From: an uncultured Phycisphaerales bacterium
GTDB taxonomy: Bacteria > Planctomycetota > Phycisphaerae > Sedimentisphaerales > Anaerohalosphaeraceae
DNA: 64,000 nucleotides
Reading direction: 5' to 3'
NCBI GenBank assembly: GCA_937868095.1
Contig: CALMLO010000041.1
Span: 62,001 to 126,000 of the forward strand
Shown: in pieces, positions 34,192 to 42,827 of the stretch
Layout: every line of letters starts with the position of its first letter
Position numbering within the stretch: the stretch's first letter is position 1
Notes under the pieces: model-generated
What the model saw: the letters and a program-made list of their open reading frames with translations, nothing else
Told to the model about the DNA's origin: nothing
The model's database searches: none
Position numbers and translations under genes: made by a program

Positions 34192-35763
34192 TCAAAAATC
34201 ATCCGTTCGAAAGGGAATAGCCGGCAACCCTTCCTGGTTAAACAAACTTACATAAGGAAAATCACTCCATGCATAACAAACCGCAACCGGCTGTTTAACC
34301 TCGGGCGAGCAAACTACGACAGTCTCGCCCTCTACCCCCACATCAGCCCACACAAACCGACCGTCCGGGCCGGCAATCGCAAACCCGCTCGGCTGAATAT
34401 CCCGAAAAACCAACCCCCCATCCACATGGGTAAAATGAATGCGGACATACTCCCCTTCCACTTCCATGGATTCAAACACAGGGCCGGAATATTCGACTGC
34501 CTCGCCATAGGCCAGCGCCCGCGCCGCCAAAGCCAAACGGCGTCCTACTTCCTGTTTGTTTTTGGGGTGAATATTTCCCGATTCTCCAATATCCACCGCC
34601 GACACCATCGCCGTATAAGGAATGTTCCTGTTTTTCGTCTGAGCGTGACGGACACGGGCGGTCCCCCCGCCCTGACACGGCTCAGAAGGGGGCTTCCCAT
34701 AACCGGCCAGCTGCACATACAGAAACGGCAAATCGCCCCGACCCCACGTTTTTCGCCAATCAGCGATCAATGTTTCCATAATTCGGTCATAGACATGTGC
34801 CGTCGGAATGTTCGACTCGCCCTGATACCACAAAACCCCGCGAACAGCATAAGGAGCCAGCGGGGCCGCCATCGCATTATACAAAACACAGGGACTGTGC
34901 TGGTCCAAATGCGGATTCTTCGGAGCGGCGGGCTTGCGCGGCGGCTTTTGTCCGGCGGACTCGGCTTTAGCCGCTTCTTCCTTCCACCAGGCCAAATCCT
35001 CTTCATACTTTTTCTGAGCAGCACCGCTGTCAAACTCCTGACACTTGCGGGCATATTCCTCAAGAAGAAAATGAAGTTCTGTCTCTGCTTCAAGAGCTCC
35101 TCGGCTGAGCCAGGCCTCCGCCGTACTGGCCCCATAAGCCGTTGTCAAAAGCCCTACGGGAACATTCAGATGCTTATGAATTTCCCGAGCAAAAAAGTAG
35201 GCCGCCGCCGAAAAATGCCCCACTGTCTGCGGCGAACACACTTCCCAGCAGCCCTCCGCATCTTCCAAAACTTCGTCGCTGGTACGGAATGGCACATCAA
35301 AAACGCGGATAGCCGGCCAGTTGGCCGCCGCCACCTCCGCCTCTTCATTCATCACACCGCACCAATAACGATCCTCGCGCGCAACGGTCATATCCATGTT
35401 GGACTGGCCGGAACACAGCCATACCTCGCCAACTTGAACATCTTCGAAGCAGAGAGTTTCGGCCTTTCCCGCAATAGTCAGTTCATAAGGCCCGCCGGCC
35501 AGCATCGACTCCAGTATAATCCGCCATCGACCCGACGCATCCGCCAAAACCGTCTTCTTCTGCTCAGCCAGAGACACCGTAATTTCTTCACCGGCAGACG
35601 CCCTTCCCCAAACCGGAATCGGTCTGCCCTGCTGAAGAACCATGTGGTCGCCGAAAACTCCGGCGGCCTCGAGTGCCCAACCTTTATCACCAAAAAACAA
35701 TACAGCAGCAAACAAGATGAACATCTGCCATGCCGCCGACCATCCCTGGTTTTTTCGTTTCAT
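34192..35763 (-). CDS. SASA-family (sialate O-acetylesterase-like) carbohydrate esterase
   Basis: 523 residues with signal peptide (about 1-30). It has the SASA architecture: an N-terminal beta-sandwich (GVFGDHMVLQQGRPIPVWG), the SGNH nucleophile Ser in VWLCSGQSNMDM (about 118-129), a long insert rich in Lys/Pro/Ala (about 235-290), and the second block GVLWYQGESNIP. In this setting the substrate is more likely acetylated pectin than sialic acid. The ATG overlaps the stop of the GH28 gene (ATGA). Assignment to family is firm, substrate inferred from neighbours. Confidence 0.87.
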   Translation of the reverse strand: MKRKNQGWSAAWQMFILFAAVLFFGDKGWALEAAGVFGDHMVLQQGRPIPVWGRASAGEEITVSLAEQKKTVLADASGRWRIILESMLAGGPYELTIAGKAETLCFEDVQVGEVWLCSGQSNMDMTVAREDRYWCGVMNEEAEVAAANWPAIRVFDVPFRTSDEVLEDAEGCWEVCSPQTVGHFSAAAYFFAREIHKHLNVPVGLLTTAYGASTAEAWLSRGALEAETELHFLLEEYARKCQEFDSGAAQKKYEEDLAWWKEEAAKAESAGQKPPRKPAAPKNPHLDQHSPCVLYNAMAAPLAPYAVRGVLWYQGESNIPTAHVYDRIMETLIADWRKTWGRGDLPFLYVQLAGYGKPPSEPCQGGGTARVRHAQTKNRNIPYTAMVSAVDIGESGNIHPKNKQEVGRRLALAARALAYGEAVEYSGPVFESMEVEGEYVRIHFTHVDGGLVFRDIQPSGFAIAGPDGRFVWADVGVEGETVVVCSPEVKQPVAVCYAWSDFPYVSLFNQEGLPAIPFRTDDF

Positions 35764-37139
35764 TCGAGCCCCATCATATTCCGGCAGTTTTCAAACCTGA
35801 CTTTGGAACCGTCCTCGGCCTGAATCTTCACATTTTGGAAAATCCAGTTCTCTGCATTTTTGATAACGCCTGCTTTCTTGGCGGTTATCTCGATATTCTC
35901 GAGCAGGAAAGAACCAGCCGGCTGATTTTTGCGTCCGTTGACAGAAATGGCCGTTTCCGAATCCACCGCCTTGATATTTCGGATTGTAATATTGCGGATA
36001 TAGGGAGTCCCTTGTTCTTCGGGAACCGGCTGCATCAGCGCCTTCCAATGTTTGGGAAACTCCCTGCCCTCTGCCTCCAGCTGCCGGCGGACGGCCTCCG
36101 GCACGGTGTTATAAGCCGGATACCAGTCATAATCGAGTTTGACGGCCTCCCGCACATTGTGCATCTGAATATCGTGGATATAGGCATCCCGAACTGTTCC
36201 GCCGCGCCCCTGGGTTGATTTGAAGCGGATACCGGTGCTCGTGCCGTAGGCCTTCAAGTTGTAGGCCTCTACATTGTAAATCCCGCCGGAGGTTTCGCTG
36301 CCGAAAGTAATCAGGCCATGACCTCGCCGGGCGATGCAATCCCGAATCATCACATTAAAAGTAGGCCGATTGACTCGCAATCCGTCCGCATCGCGCCCCG
36401 CTTTCAGACAAAAATTATCATCGTTGCAGTCGATATCACAATTCTGCACAAGTACATTGGAGGAAGAATCAATATCAATCCCATCCGAACTGGGGCCGAC
36501 CTTTTCATCCAGATTGGCCCGAATGGTCAAGCCGTCCACCACCACATTAGTGCTGTAGCAGATATGAACCGTCCAAAAGCCCGGCTCCCGCAGCGTCAGC
36601 CCTTCCAGCTGGACGTTAACGGCGTTATAAATCAAAATCAGGCGCGGACGTTTGCAGTCGTAATCCACCACCCAGCGAAGCCCTTTGGGGTCATACTCAC
36701 GCCGCATTGTCCAGTATTTGTCCCACCACATGGAACCGGAGCCGTCAATGGTCCCCTTGCCGTAAATCTTCACATTCGACACATGATGAGCATTCAGCAG
36801 GGCTGCCGGCCAGTCTGTTTCGATGCCTGCCACGCGGGTATAAACCTCCGGATACGCCGATTCATCCTCAACCCCCTTTATCAGCACACCCTCATCCACC
36901 CGAAAATCCACACGGTCTTTTAGAAAAATGGAGCCGGTCAGATACGTCCCAGGCGAAAAAACGACCGTCCCGCCGCCTGCCTGCGCACAGGCATCGATCG
37001 CCTTCTGAATGGCCCCGCTGCTGACGGTCTGTCCATCCGGCACTGCCCCATAATCGCAGACATTAAACTCCGCCGCCCAAACAGACCCGCCGAGGGTCAA
37101 TAAACATCCCAACATTACCGCAAATTTCCTTAGACTCAT
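35760..37139 (-). CDS. GH28 polygalacturonase/rhamnogalacturonan hydrolase
   Basis: 459 residues, signal peptide about 1-22. A right-handed beta-helix protein starting FNVCDYGAVPDGQTVSSGAI, the usual pectate-fold opening. GH28 catalytic motifs are SSDGIDID, CNDDNFCLKAG (paired Asp), RRGHGLITFGSE (His) and GIRFKSTQG (Arg-Lys). It hydrolyses galacturonan or rhamnogalacturonan backbones, or, because such proteins often act on oligosaccharides, their unsaturated ends. Third gene of the operon; 21 bases after the two-propeller gene. Confidence 0.93.
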   Translation of the reverse strand: MSLRKFAVMLGCLLTLGGSVWAAEFNVCDYGAVPDGQTVSSGAIQKAIDACAQAGGGTVVFSPGTYLTGSIFLKDRVDFRVDEGVLIKGVEDESAYPEVYTRVAGIETDWPAALLNAHHVSNVKIYGKGTIDGSGSMWWDKYWTMRREYDPKGLRWVVDYDCKRPRLILIYNAVNVQLEGLTLREPGFWTVHICYSTNVVVDGLTIRANLDEKVGPSSDGIDIDSSSNVLVQNCDIDCNDDNFCLKAGRDADGLRVNRPTFNVMIRDCIARRGHGLITFGSETSGGIYNVEAYNLKAYGTSTGIRFKSTQGRGGTVRDAYIHDIQMHNVREAVKLDYDWYPAYNTVPEAVRRQLEAEGREFPKHWKALMQPVPEEQGTPYIRNITIRNIKAVDSETAISVNGRKNQPAGSFLLENIEITAKKAGVIKNAENWIFQNVKIQAEDGSKVRFENCRNMMGLE

Positions 37140-37160
37140 AAATACTCCTTGCTGTCAGAG

Positions 37161-39215
37161 TTATCTATCTTGTTCTGCCGAATCATCTTGTCTATTCCTA
37201 TCAGGTTTTTCCCTGAAATCCTGCGAGGTTGCTAAGGCAATGACCCGACCCTGCCGGCCAACCGCACAATAAAAATGATAAACAATTCCATCCCAATAAA
37301 CAACCCATGGCTTATGAGCGTATTTCTGATCCCAGGGTTCAGAAGGAGCAATTAAGTCCGGCCCATTCCACTTCGTCCAATGGACCAAATCATAAGAACA
37401 GGCAAAAGTATCAAAGGCCCCCGGCCGCCAAAATGCCCCAAAATAGAACATCACCCACACATCGCCGATTTTAGCAATCTGAGGATCGCCGCTGATGCCG
37501 ACTTTTCCGGCGGAAGAGCGGTTTTCCAACACCGGCCCAGGCCCAAACCGCTTCCAGATGATTCCATTGCCTGAAACCGCCATTCCAATCCGCTCTCCTC
37601 CCTCTAAAGCGGCAGCGTTGTAAAACATCACAAAAGGAGTGCCGGTCATTGTCTCTGGGTCGTGAATGATATGACTCTTAAAAAGCGTCCGTTTCTCAAA
37701 CCAGCGGGCATCCGCATCAGACGGACGCAAAATAGGAGCGGGTAATTTTTGCCAATCTTTAACGGCCGCAGGGTCATCCGTCCACGCCAGCCCAATAGAC
37801 AGCGGCGGGGTTTCGTATCCCTCTTTTTCGCCCCCCAGATACGATATCCAGTATCGGCCGTCAAATTTCCCCAGCCCATACGACCCGCCCCATCGATAAT
37901 CATAAAAGGCAATACCGCCGGCTGCCTGGGCACAATCCCACTGGCCCTGCTGTCCCCGCGGCAAAATCACCCCTTGCGGCTGCCAATGAAGCAAATCATC
38001 GCTGACCGCCAGGTGAGTCGTGTATCCGACAGGATCGTTCTCCAGCTGGAAATAAACCATATACCAGCGTCCCTGGTGTCGGAAAACCGTCGGTCCATCC
38101 GCCATTTTCCCGGCCGGCGGTTCCAGAACGATTCCATATTTATACGGCGTTTTGACCTGTTCATAGACCGCCTCCATTTCTTTACGCCCTACTGAAGTAC
38201 CTCGCAAGCAAATCCGCACGGGACGATCTCGATCACAACTCAGTCGGCCGTCTTTTTCAAACAGTTCGGCAACCTGAATGGAGCTGCGGCGCTGTTCATA
38301 GCCGTCTTTGCGGGCCTCTTCGCCCCGTCGACCGGGATGGGTAAAATAAAAAACAAACGCCCGATCACCGCTGACTGCCACATCCGGATGGCCCCCTTTC
38401 ACCTGGTCGTCCGGCCCCGTCCCAGGGTCCCTGAGCAGGTTTTCCTGCTGACGCGTCCAGTAAAGAGCATCCTCCGAGCGATACACTCCCAATCCATCCC
38501 ATGTGTCCACAAGCATCCAGTAAAAGCCCCTCCACCAAAACACCTTCGGACCTTCTCCCCGCCACTGTCCCGGCGCCTTTCCTTTGTCCTCCCATACAAA
38601 CAAATCCCGACTGTCGGCATAATACATCGACTTGCCGTCGCGCTCATTGTTGTACCACATCCGCCAGCTGCCGTCGCCAAGCCGAATCACACAGGCATCG
38701 ATTACCCGATCGGAGGAAAGGGAAAGTGTTGATTGATACTCCCAGTCTATCAAATTGCGGCTGGTCAAATGAAGAATCTGCCGGGGGTGGTTCCAATCCC
38801 GAAAGATGCCCGGCACATAAGTCAGGTACATATGCCAGAGGCCTTCGTGTTCAATAACTTCCGGCGCCCAGTAGGTATCGTCGCCTTTCTTATAGCCGAT
38901 ATTAGCCGTGCCGCGATAGGTCCACGAGGCCCCGCCATCGGAAGATTCGGCAATTCCAATAGGTGTGCCATGCACCCAGCTGACCCCTTCGGCCTCCGCT
39001 GCGTTGGCCCGACGATTGGTATAAAACATCAGCCATTTTTTCTCTTCCGGATGCCAGCATAAAACCGGGTCTGCCGCTCCGTCATACACAGGGTCCCGGT
39101 AGAGCGGCTTGGCGGCAATTTCCCCTTCCATCGGCTTCTCCCGCCTGTCTTCCTCTGCATATCCAAAGACGCCCGTTGACAGCCAGACAAGAAAAACCAG
39201 AAGAAGCTTTTCCAT
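37161..39215 (-). CDS. Secreted tandem five-bladed beta-propeller glycosidase (GH43/GH32-like)
   Basis: 684 residues, signal peptide about 1-21. Two beta-propeller halves can be seen. The first (about 35-330) has DGAADPVLCWHPEEKKWLMF, DDTYWAPEVIEHEGLWHMYL and VIDACVIRLGDGSWRMWYN. The second (about 350-665) has MADGPTVFRHQGRWYMVYFQ, QWDCAQAAGGIAFYDY and SGDPQIAKIGDVWVMFY. The repeated D-P/D-A-x-V blade starts and following W-x-M-F/Y are typical of GH43, GH32 and GH117/GH130 clans. Each half could carry a furanosidase-type active site. The position between PL11 and GH28 suggests arabinan, galactan or unsaturated uronide side chains. Specific family not decided. Confidence 0.72.
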   Translation of the reverse strand: MEKLLLVFLVWLSTGVFGYAEEDRREKPMEGEIAAKPLYRDPVYDGAADPVLCWHPEEKKWLMFYTNRRANAAEAEGVSWVHGTPIGIAESSDGGASWTYRGTANIGYKKGDDTYWAPEVIEHEGLWHMYLTYVPGIFRDWNHPRQILHLTSRNLIDWEYQSTLSLSSDRVIDACVIRLGDGSWRMWYNNERDGKSMYYADSRDLFVWEDKGKAPGQWRGEGPKVFWWRGFYWMLVDTWDGLGVYRSEDALYWTRQQENLLRDPGTGPDDQVKGGHPDVAVSGDRAFVFYFTHPGRRGEEARKDGYEQRRSSIQVAELFEKDGRLSCDRDRPVRICLRGTSVGRKEMEAVYEQVKTPYKYGIVLEPPAGKMADGPTVFRHQGRWYMVYFQLENDPVGYTTHLAVSDDLLHWQPQGVILPRGQQGQWDCAQAAGGIAFYDYRWGGSYGLGKFDGRYWISYLGGEKEGYETPPLSIGLAWTDDPAAVKDWQKLPAPILRPSDADARWFEKRTLFKSHIIHDPETMTGTPFVMFYNAAALEGGERIGMAVSGNGIIWKRFGPGPVLENRSSAGKVGISGDPQIAKIGDVWVMFYFGAFWRPGAFDTFACSYDLVHWTKWNGPDLIAPSEPWDQKYAHKPWVVYWDGIVYHFYCAVGRQGRVIALATSQDFREKPDRNRQDDSAEQDR

Positions 39216-39239
39216 AAATCCTCCCTGACAAAAAACTTT

Positions 39240-41981
39240 TTAAGAACCCGGCAAAGGAGACACCCCTGTCACCGACATCCAGTCAATATTGGCCAGACCC
39301 CCGCTGGTTTTTGCAATCAGCCGGATCTGGTTGGTGCCCGGCACAAGAGTGACACGAACCACCGGTGATAAAACCCATGTGTCCCAATTATTAGTTCCCT
39401 GGCCGGCAAAACTGACATTAGAAACCGCTGTCACGTCATTCACCGTGACAGTTGCGCTTCTATCAGATGTTGTTCCGTTAGCAAACCGCCACTGCAGCTC
39501 ATACACCCCTTCCTGAGGCACAGAGACCGCCCATTCAATATACGCCCCAACAGCATTTTCCGTATTGGCAAACCCGCTGCCGGTATAGCCGGTATGGTTG
39601 CTGTCAATGGTTCCGGGCACTACCGCAACAAAGCCGGCCTCATTTTCCTGAATCACAAGTGTTGTAATTCTGGAATCCGGCTGAACTGCGACTTCACTCG
39701 AATAGGCCGATTCATTCTGCCGCGTATCCACTGCTGTGATGACATAATAATACGTCGTTCCATCGACCACGCTGCTGTCCTGACAGCTCGATTCTGTCAG
39801 AGGGGTCGAATTCAGCAGAATATAGCCGCTTCCGGAAACCTGTGAACGATAGACATTGTATCCGAGCAGGTCGCTTTCGCTGTTATCCGCCCAGTCCAGG
39901 ATCACAAAGCCATTCCAGGACGAGGCCGTCAGTCCTGTTGGAACTGCCGGAGGAGTCATATCCGCGCCCTCCCAGTTGGACGCCAGCACAGCAAACTCAT
40001 AGTAATTAATCAGGCAATCTCTATTCAAATCCAGCCCTGCCGTCAACCCGCAATCCTCCTCAAGCCAGACATCGGCAAAATAGGGCAGGTCTTTGAGATT
40101 TACCAAACCATCTTCCGTAAAATCGCCATACAGCCATGGATGCCTCACAACCAGGATATCCGGAATCGGCTGGGCATCCATTCCCTCTCCAAGGTAGAAA
40201 CTCGGATGCGGCGGCTGATTATAGGCCGAATTTTGCCAGGCAATTGCCACCCGGTATTGAGAATCATGCATCAGGGTATAAAAGCGGTAGTTGGTCACCA
40301 TAGTGGTCGTATAAATCCGCAGGGCTGTATTGTCGCTGGTTCGCCAAATCACCTCTTCCCGCCAGTCCCCAAAAATGTCGGCAGACAGACATGGGACTTT
40401 TTTGGTACCGTTATTCGAAGAGCAATCGGTCACTTTCAGCAGCTCCCCGACACCATATTTTGAAATTGTTATGTCGTCCAAAAATTCCCGCAGCAAATCC
40501 TCATCCCACCACACCATAAAATTTACTGGATTATTATGGCTGCCTAAGTTGATTCCGGTACAGGTGGACAAGGGAACACTATTGGAAGCCCAAACTTCAT
40601 AACCGAGATAATCGGCCCTGATGTCGCCTGCACAGGCCCGGCCCGTATCTTTGGCGGCTGTATAGCGAAAAATAATCTCGCCTGTTCCCGCATCTCGAAA
40701 AGAGGCGCCGTAGGGAGCGGGCTCGTGGCACTGCCAGACCTCCAAACCCGGCCGGCTCGGATCCATATCCGAAACATGCAAGGCATCGCCGTGCCCAAGG
40801 CCGGTAGAGTACAAACCGGTGCCGTCGTGGTCAATCACACACGCCCCATAGACAATTTCATCAAAACCATCCCCATCCACATCGGCAATGCTCAGACTAT
40901 GGCACCCTTGACCAACATATTCACTGTTAGGGCCGCTTGTATGGGCCTGAAACCACCACCGCATGCTTAATTGACCGTCCCGCCAATCCCAGGCCGTAAT
41001 CTCGTTTCTGGCTGAATAGCCGCTCTTAGGCCCATAATAGCCGCGTGCCATAATAATGCTCGGACGCTCGCCGTCCAGATAAGCCGCGCCGGCCAGAAAA
41101 CGGTCCGCACGGTTGCCGTAATTGTCGCCCCATTCTCTGATATCACGTCGATCCGGGTAAAAAACCGTCGCAGCCAGGGCCTCGCCGGTCAACCCGTCAA
41201 AAACAGTCAAATATTCCGGCCCGCTCACAATATAGCCCTCTGTATTTCGATAATCAGTCAGTGTATCACCGGGAAGCAGAACATAACTGCCCAGTCCGTC
41301 TTTGGTATAAGGCGCCGTCTTGCAAACTACTTCTGCACACCCATCGCTGTCAAAATCATAAACTAAAAACTGAGTATAATGCTCCCCTGCACGGATATTA
41401 ATACCCAGGTCAATCCGCCACAGGAATGTACCATCCAATTTATAAGCATCCAGATAGACATTACCCGTATAACCCGAATAAGAATTGTCTTTCGAATTCG
41501 ATGGATCCCACTTAAACACAATCTCATATTGGCCGTCGCCATCCAAGTCTCCGACGCTGCAATCACTCGGACTGTAGGTATAAGAAACATCATCCGGTGT
41601 TGTGCCGCCTGCCGGCACCTGAAGCGGAATAGTCAAATAAGGACTCGTCCACACGCCAACCGGTTCCGAACCGGGCCTTTCTATGCCGTCAATCACAGGG
41701 ACGATAGTGTATTGGCTCGATACGCTGCCGCCTGTATCAGCATAATTTGTTGAGTTAGTAATAGGTGAAGAAGTGATTTTAACCGAATCTCGATAGACAT
41801 TAAAGGAAATATCGGCGGGGTCTGTTCCAAGCAATCTCCATCCGATATAGTTAGATGTGCCCGTTCTGACAGCAATCACTCCCCTGTCCAAATATTCCAT
41901 ATATCTTGCCGCCAGAACCAAATGTGAACAAAAAAGACCTCCAAAAACGAGGAAAAACATAGAGTAAAGACATCTTTTCAT
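39240..41981 (-). CDS. PL11 rhamnogalacturonan lyase with dockerin, FN3 and CBM35
   Basis: 913 residues from ATG 41981 after GGGGGA. Signal peptide about 1-24. The catalytic eight-bladed propeller (about 25-610) has the PL11 opening RYMEYLDRGVIAVRTG, then WRLLGTDPADISFNVYR, CSVGDLDGDGQYEIVFKWDP and a C-terminal CSNNGTKKVPCLSADIFGDW; Ca-binding DxDxDG loops recur. A dockerin-like pair follows (about 615-673: GDFTEDGLVNLKDL and LDLNRDCLINYYEF), then FN3 (about 674-773) and CBM35 (774-913, ENAVGAYIEWAVSVPQEGVY). It cuts the rhamnogalacturonan-I backbone and is the first gene of the pectin operon. Confidence 0.92.
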   Translation of the reverse strand: MKRCLYSMFFLVFGGLFCSHLVLAARYMEYLDRGVIAVRTGTSNYIGWRLLGTDPADISFNVYRDSVKITSSPITNSTNYADTGGSVSSQYTIVPVIDGIERPGSEPVGVWTSPYLTIPLQVPAGGTTPDDVSYTYSPSDCSVGDLDGDGQYEIVFKWDPSNSKDNSYSGYTGNVYLDAYKLDGTFLWRIDLGINIRAGEHYTQFLVYDFDSDGCAEVVCKTAPYTKDGLGSYVLLPGDTLTDYRNTEGYIVSGPEYLTVFDGLTGEALAATVFYPDRRDIREWGDNYGNRADRFLAGAAYLDGERPSIIMARGYYGPKSGYSARNEITAWDWRDGQLSMRWWFQAHTSGPNSEYVGQGCHSLSIADVDGDGFDEIVYGACVIDHDGTGLYSTGLGHGDALHVSDMDPSRPGLEVWQCHEPAPYGASFRDAGTGEIIFRYTAAKDTGRACAGDIRADYLGYEVWASNSVPLSTCTGINLGSHNNPVNFMVWWDEDLLREFLDDITISKYGVGELLKVTDCSSNNGTKKVPCLSADIFGDWREEVIWRTSDNTALRIYTTTMVTNYRFYTLMHDSQYRVAIAWQNSAYNQPPHPSFYLGEGMDAQPIPDILVVRHPWLYGDFTEDGLVNLKDLPYFADVWLEEDCGLTAGLDLNRDCLINYYEFAVLASNWEGADMTPPAVPTGLTASSWNGFVILDWADNSESDLLGYNVYRSQVSGSGYILLNSTPLTESSCQDSSVVDGTTYYYVITAVDTRQNESAYSSEVAVQPDSRITTLVIQENEAGFVAVVPGTIDSNHTGYTGSGFANTENAVGAYIEWAVSVPQEGVYELQWRFANGTTSDRSATVTVNDVTAVSNVSFAGQGTNNWDTWVLSPVVRVTLVPGTNQIRLIAKTSGGLANIDWMSVTGVSPLPGS

Positions 41982-42287
41982 AAATCCCCCCATAGAAGAT
42001 AGACCTTGTTTGCTATGACTGCTTATCAAACCTAAAAAAAGACAACAAACATCTTTTCTTACCCAATACAGAACCCATTCTCATATTTATATAGAAAAAA
42101 AGAGGATTTTGTCTCATTATTTTTGTAAAAATCAGAATTTTTAAAGAATATCTGGACATAAAACAGCCCGTACATCTACATATATTTTCGAAACAAAATA
42201 AAATAGGCAAAATTTTAAAAAATTCTCTAATTTTTTCGGAAAACATCTATATCCAAATGAAGAAAGTTTCATTCGAGCGGTCGTTTT
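41982..42287. promoter_or_regulatory. AT-rich divergent intergenic region between PL11 and the ECF sigma gene
   Basis: 306 bases, clearly richer in A+T than its neighbours. The ribosome-binding site of PL11 lies at one end and the ECF gene has only a weak GAGCGG element at the other. No canonical -35/-10 pair stands out on either strand, which would fit promoters read by an alternative sigma factor, possibly the adjacent ECF. Confidence 0.4.
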
Positions 42288-42824
42288 ATGGAAGAAAACA
42301 AAAAATTAAATGCTGAAGATTACCGGCTTTTCATTAAGCTCTATTTGGCCAATGAACGGCGTCTCTACGGATTTGTCCGGACGCTGGTGCCAAACTGGTC
42401 GGATGTAGATGATGTTATCCAGGAAACGGCCGCTGTATTATGGTCCAAATTTGACCAGTTTGACAAAACGAGCAATTTCTCTGCCTGGGCACTCAAAATC
42501 GCCCATTACCAAATCTTAAATTACTACAAAAATCAAAAAAGGGACAAACTCTATTTCAGCGAGGAAATGCTCAACCTTCTGGCCGAAAAAAACCTCCAAA
42601 ATCCCAATGTGGACGAACGTCTGCCGCTTCTGAGAAAATGTCTTCAGCAGCTGAAAGACTATGAACTGTCTCTGATTCAAATGCGTTATGAGCCGGGTAG
42701 CTCCACGCGGCGTGTTGCCGAGCAGACCGGCAAAGAGCTTCATGCCCTTTATCGAATGTTCAATAAAATCCATGCAAAACTCTTACTGTGTATCCGACGA
42801 AACCTCCGGGAGGTGTACTCATAA
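42288..42824 (+). CDS. ECF-family RNA polymerase sigma factor
   Basis: 178 residues. Sigma region 2 is visible in RLYGFVRTLVPNWSDVDDVI and AVLWSKFDQFDKTSNFSAWA, and region 4 at the C-terminus (LKDYELSLIQMRYEPGSSTR, VAEQTGKELHALYRMFNKIH). This is the planctomycete/verrucomicrobial ECF type annotated as Rhodopirellula/Verrucomicrobium family. It is followed after three bases by a membrane FecR-domain protein, its probable anti-sigma factor, and it is divergent from the rhamnogalacturonan operon, a likely target. Confidence 0.92.
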   Translation: MEENKKLNAEDYRLFIKLYLANERRLYGFVRTLVPNWSDVDDVIQETAAVLWSKFDQFDKTSNFSAWALKIAHYQILNYYKNQKRDKLYFSEEMLNLLAEKNLQNPNVDERLPLLRKCLQQLKDYELSLIQMRYEPGSSTRRVAEQTGKELHALYRMFNKIHAKLLLCIRRNLREVYS

Positions 42825-42827
42825 GAA

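Noticed and set aside
33970..35823. 617-codon open frame on the plus strand antisense to the GH106 and SASA genes
   Set aside because: It lies opposite two genes with full domain signatures, and its translation shows no recognisable domain; long antisense frames arise from codon bias at this base composition.
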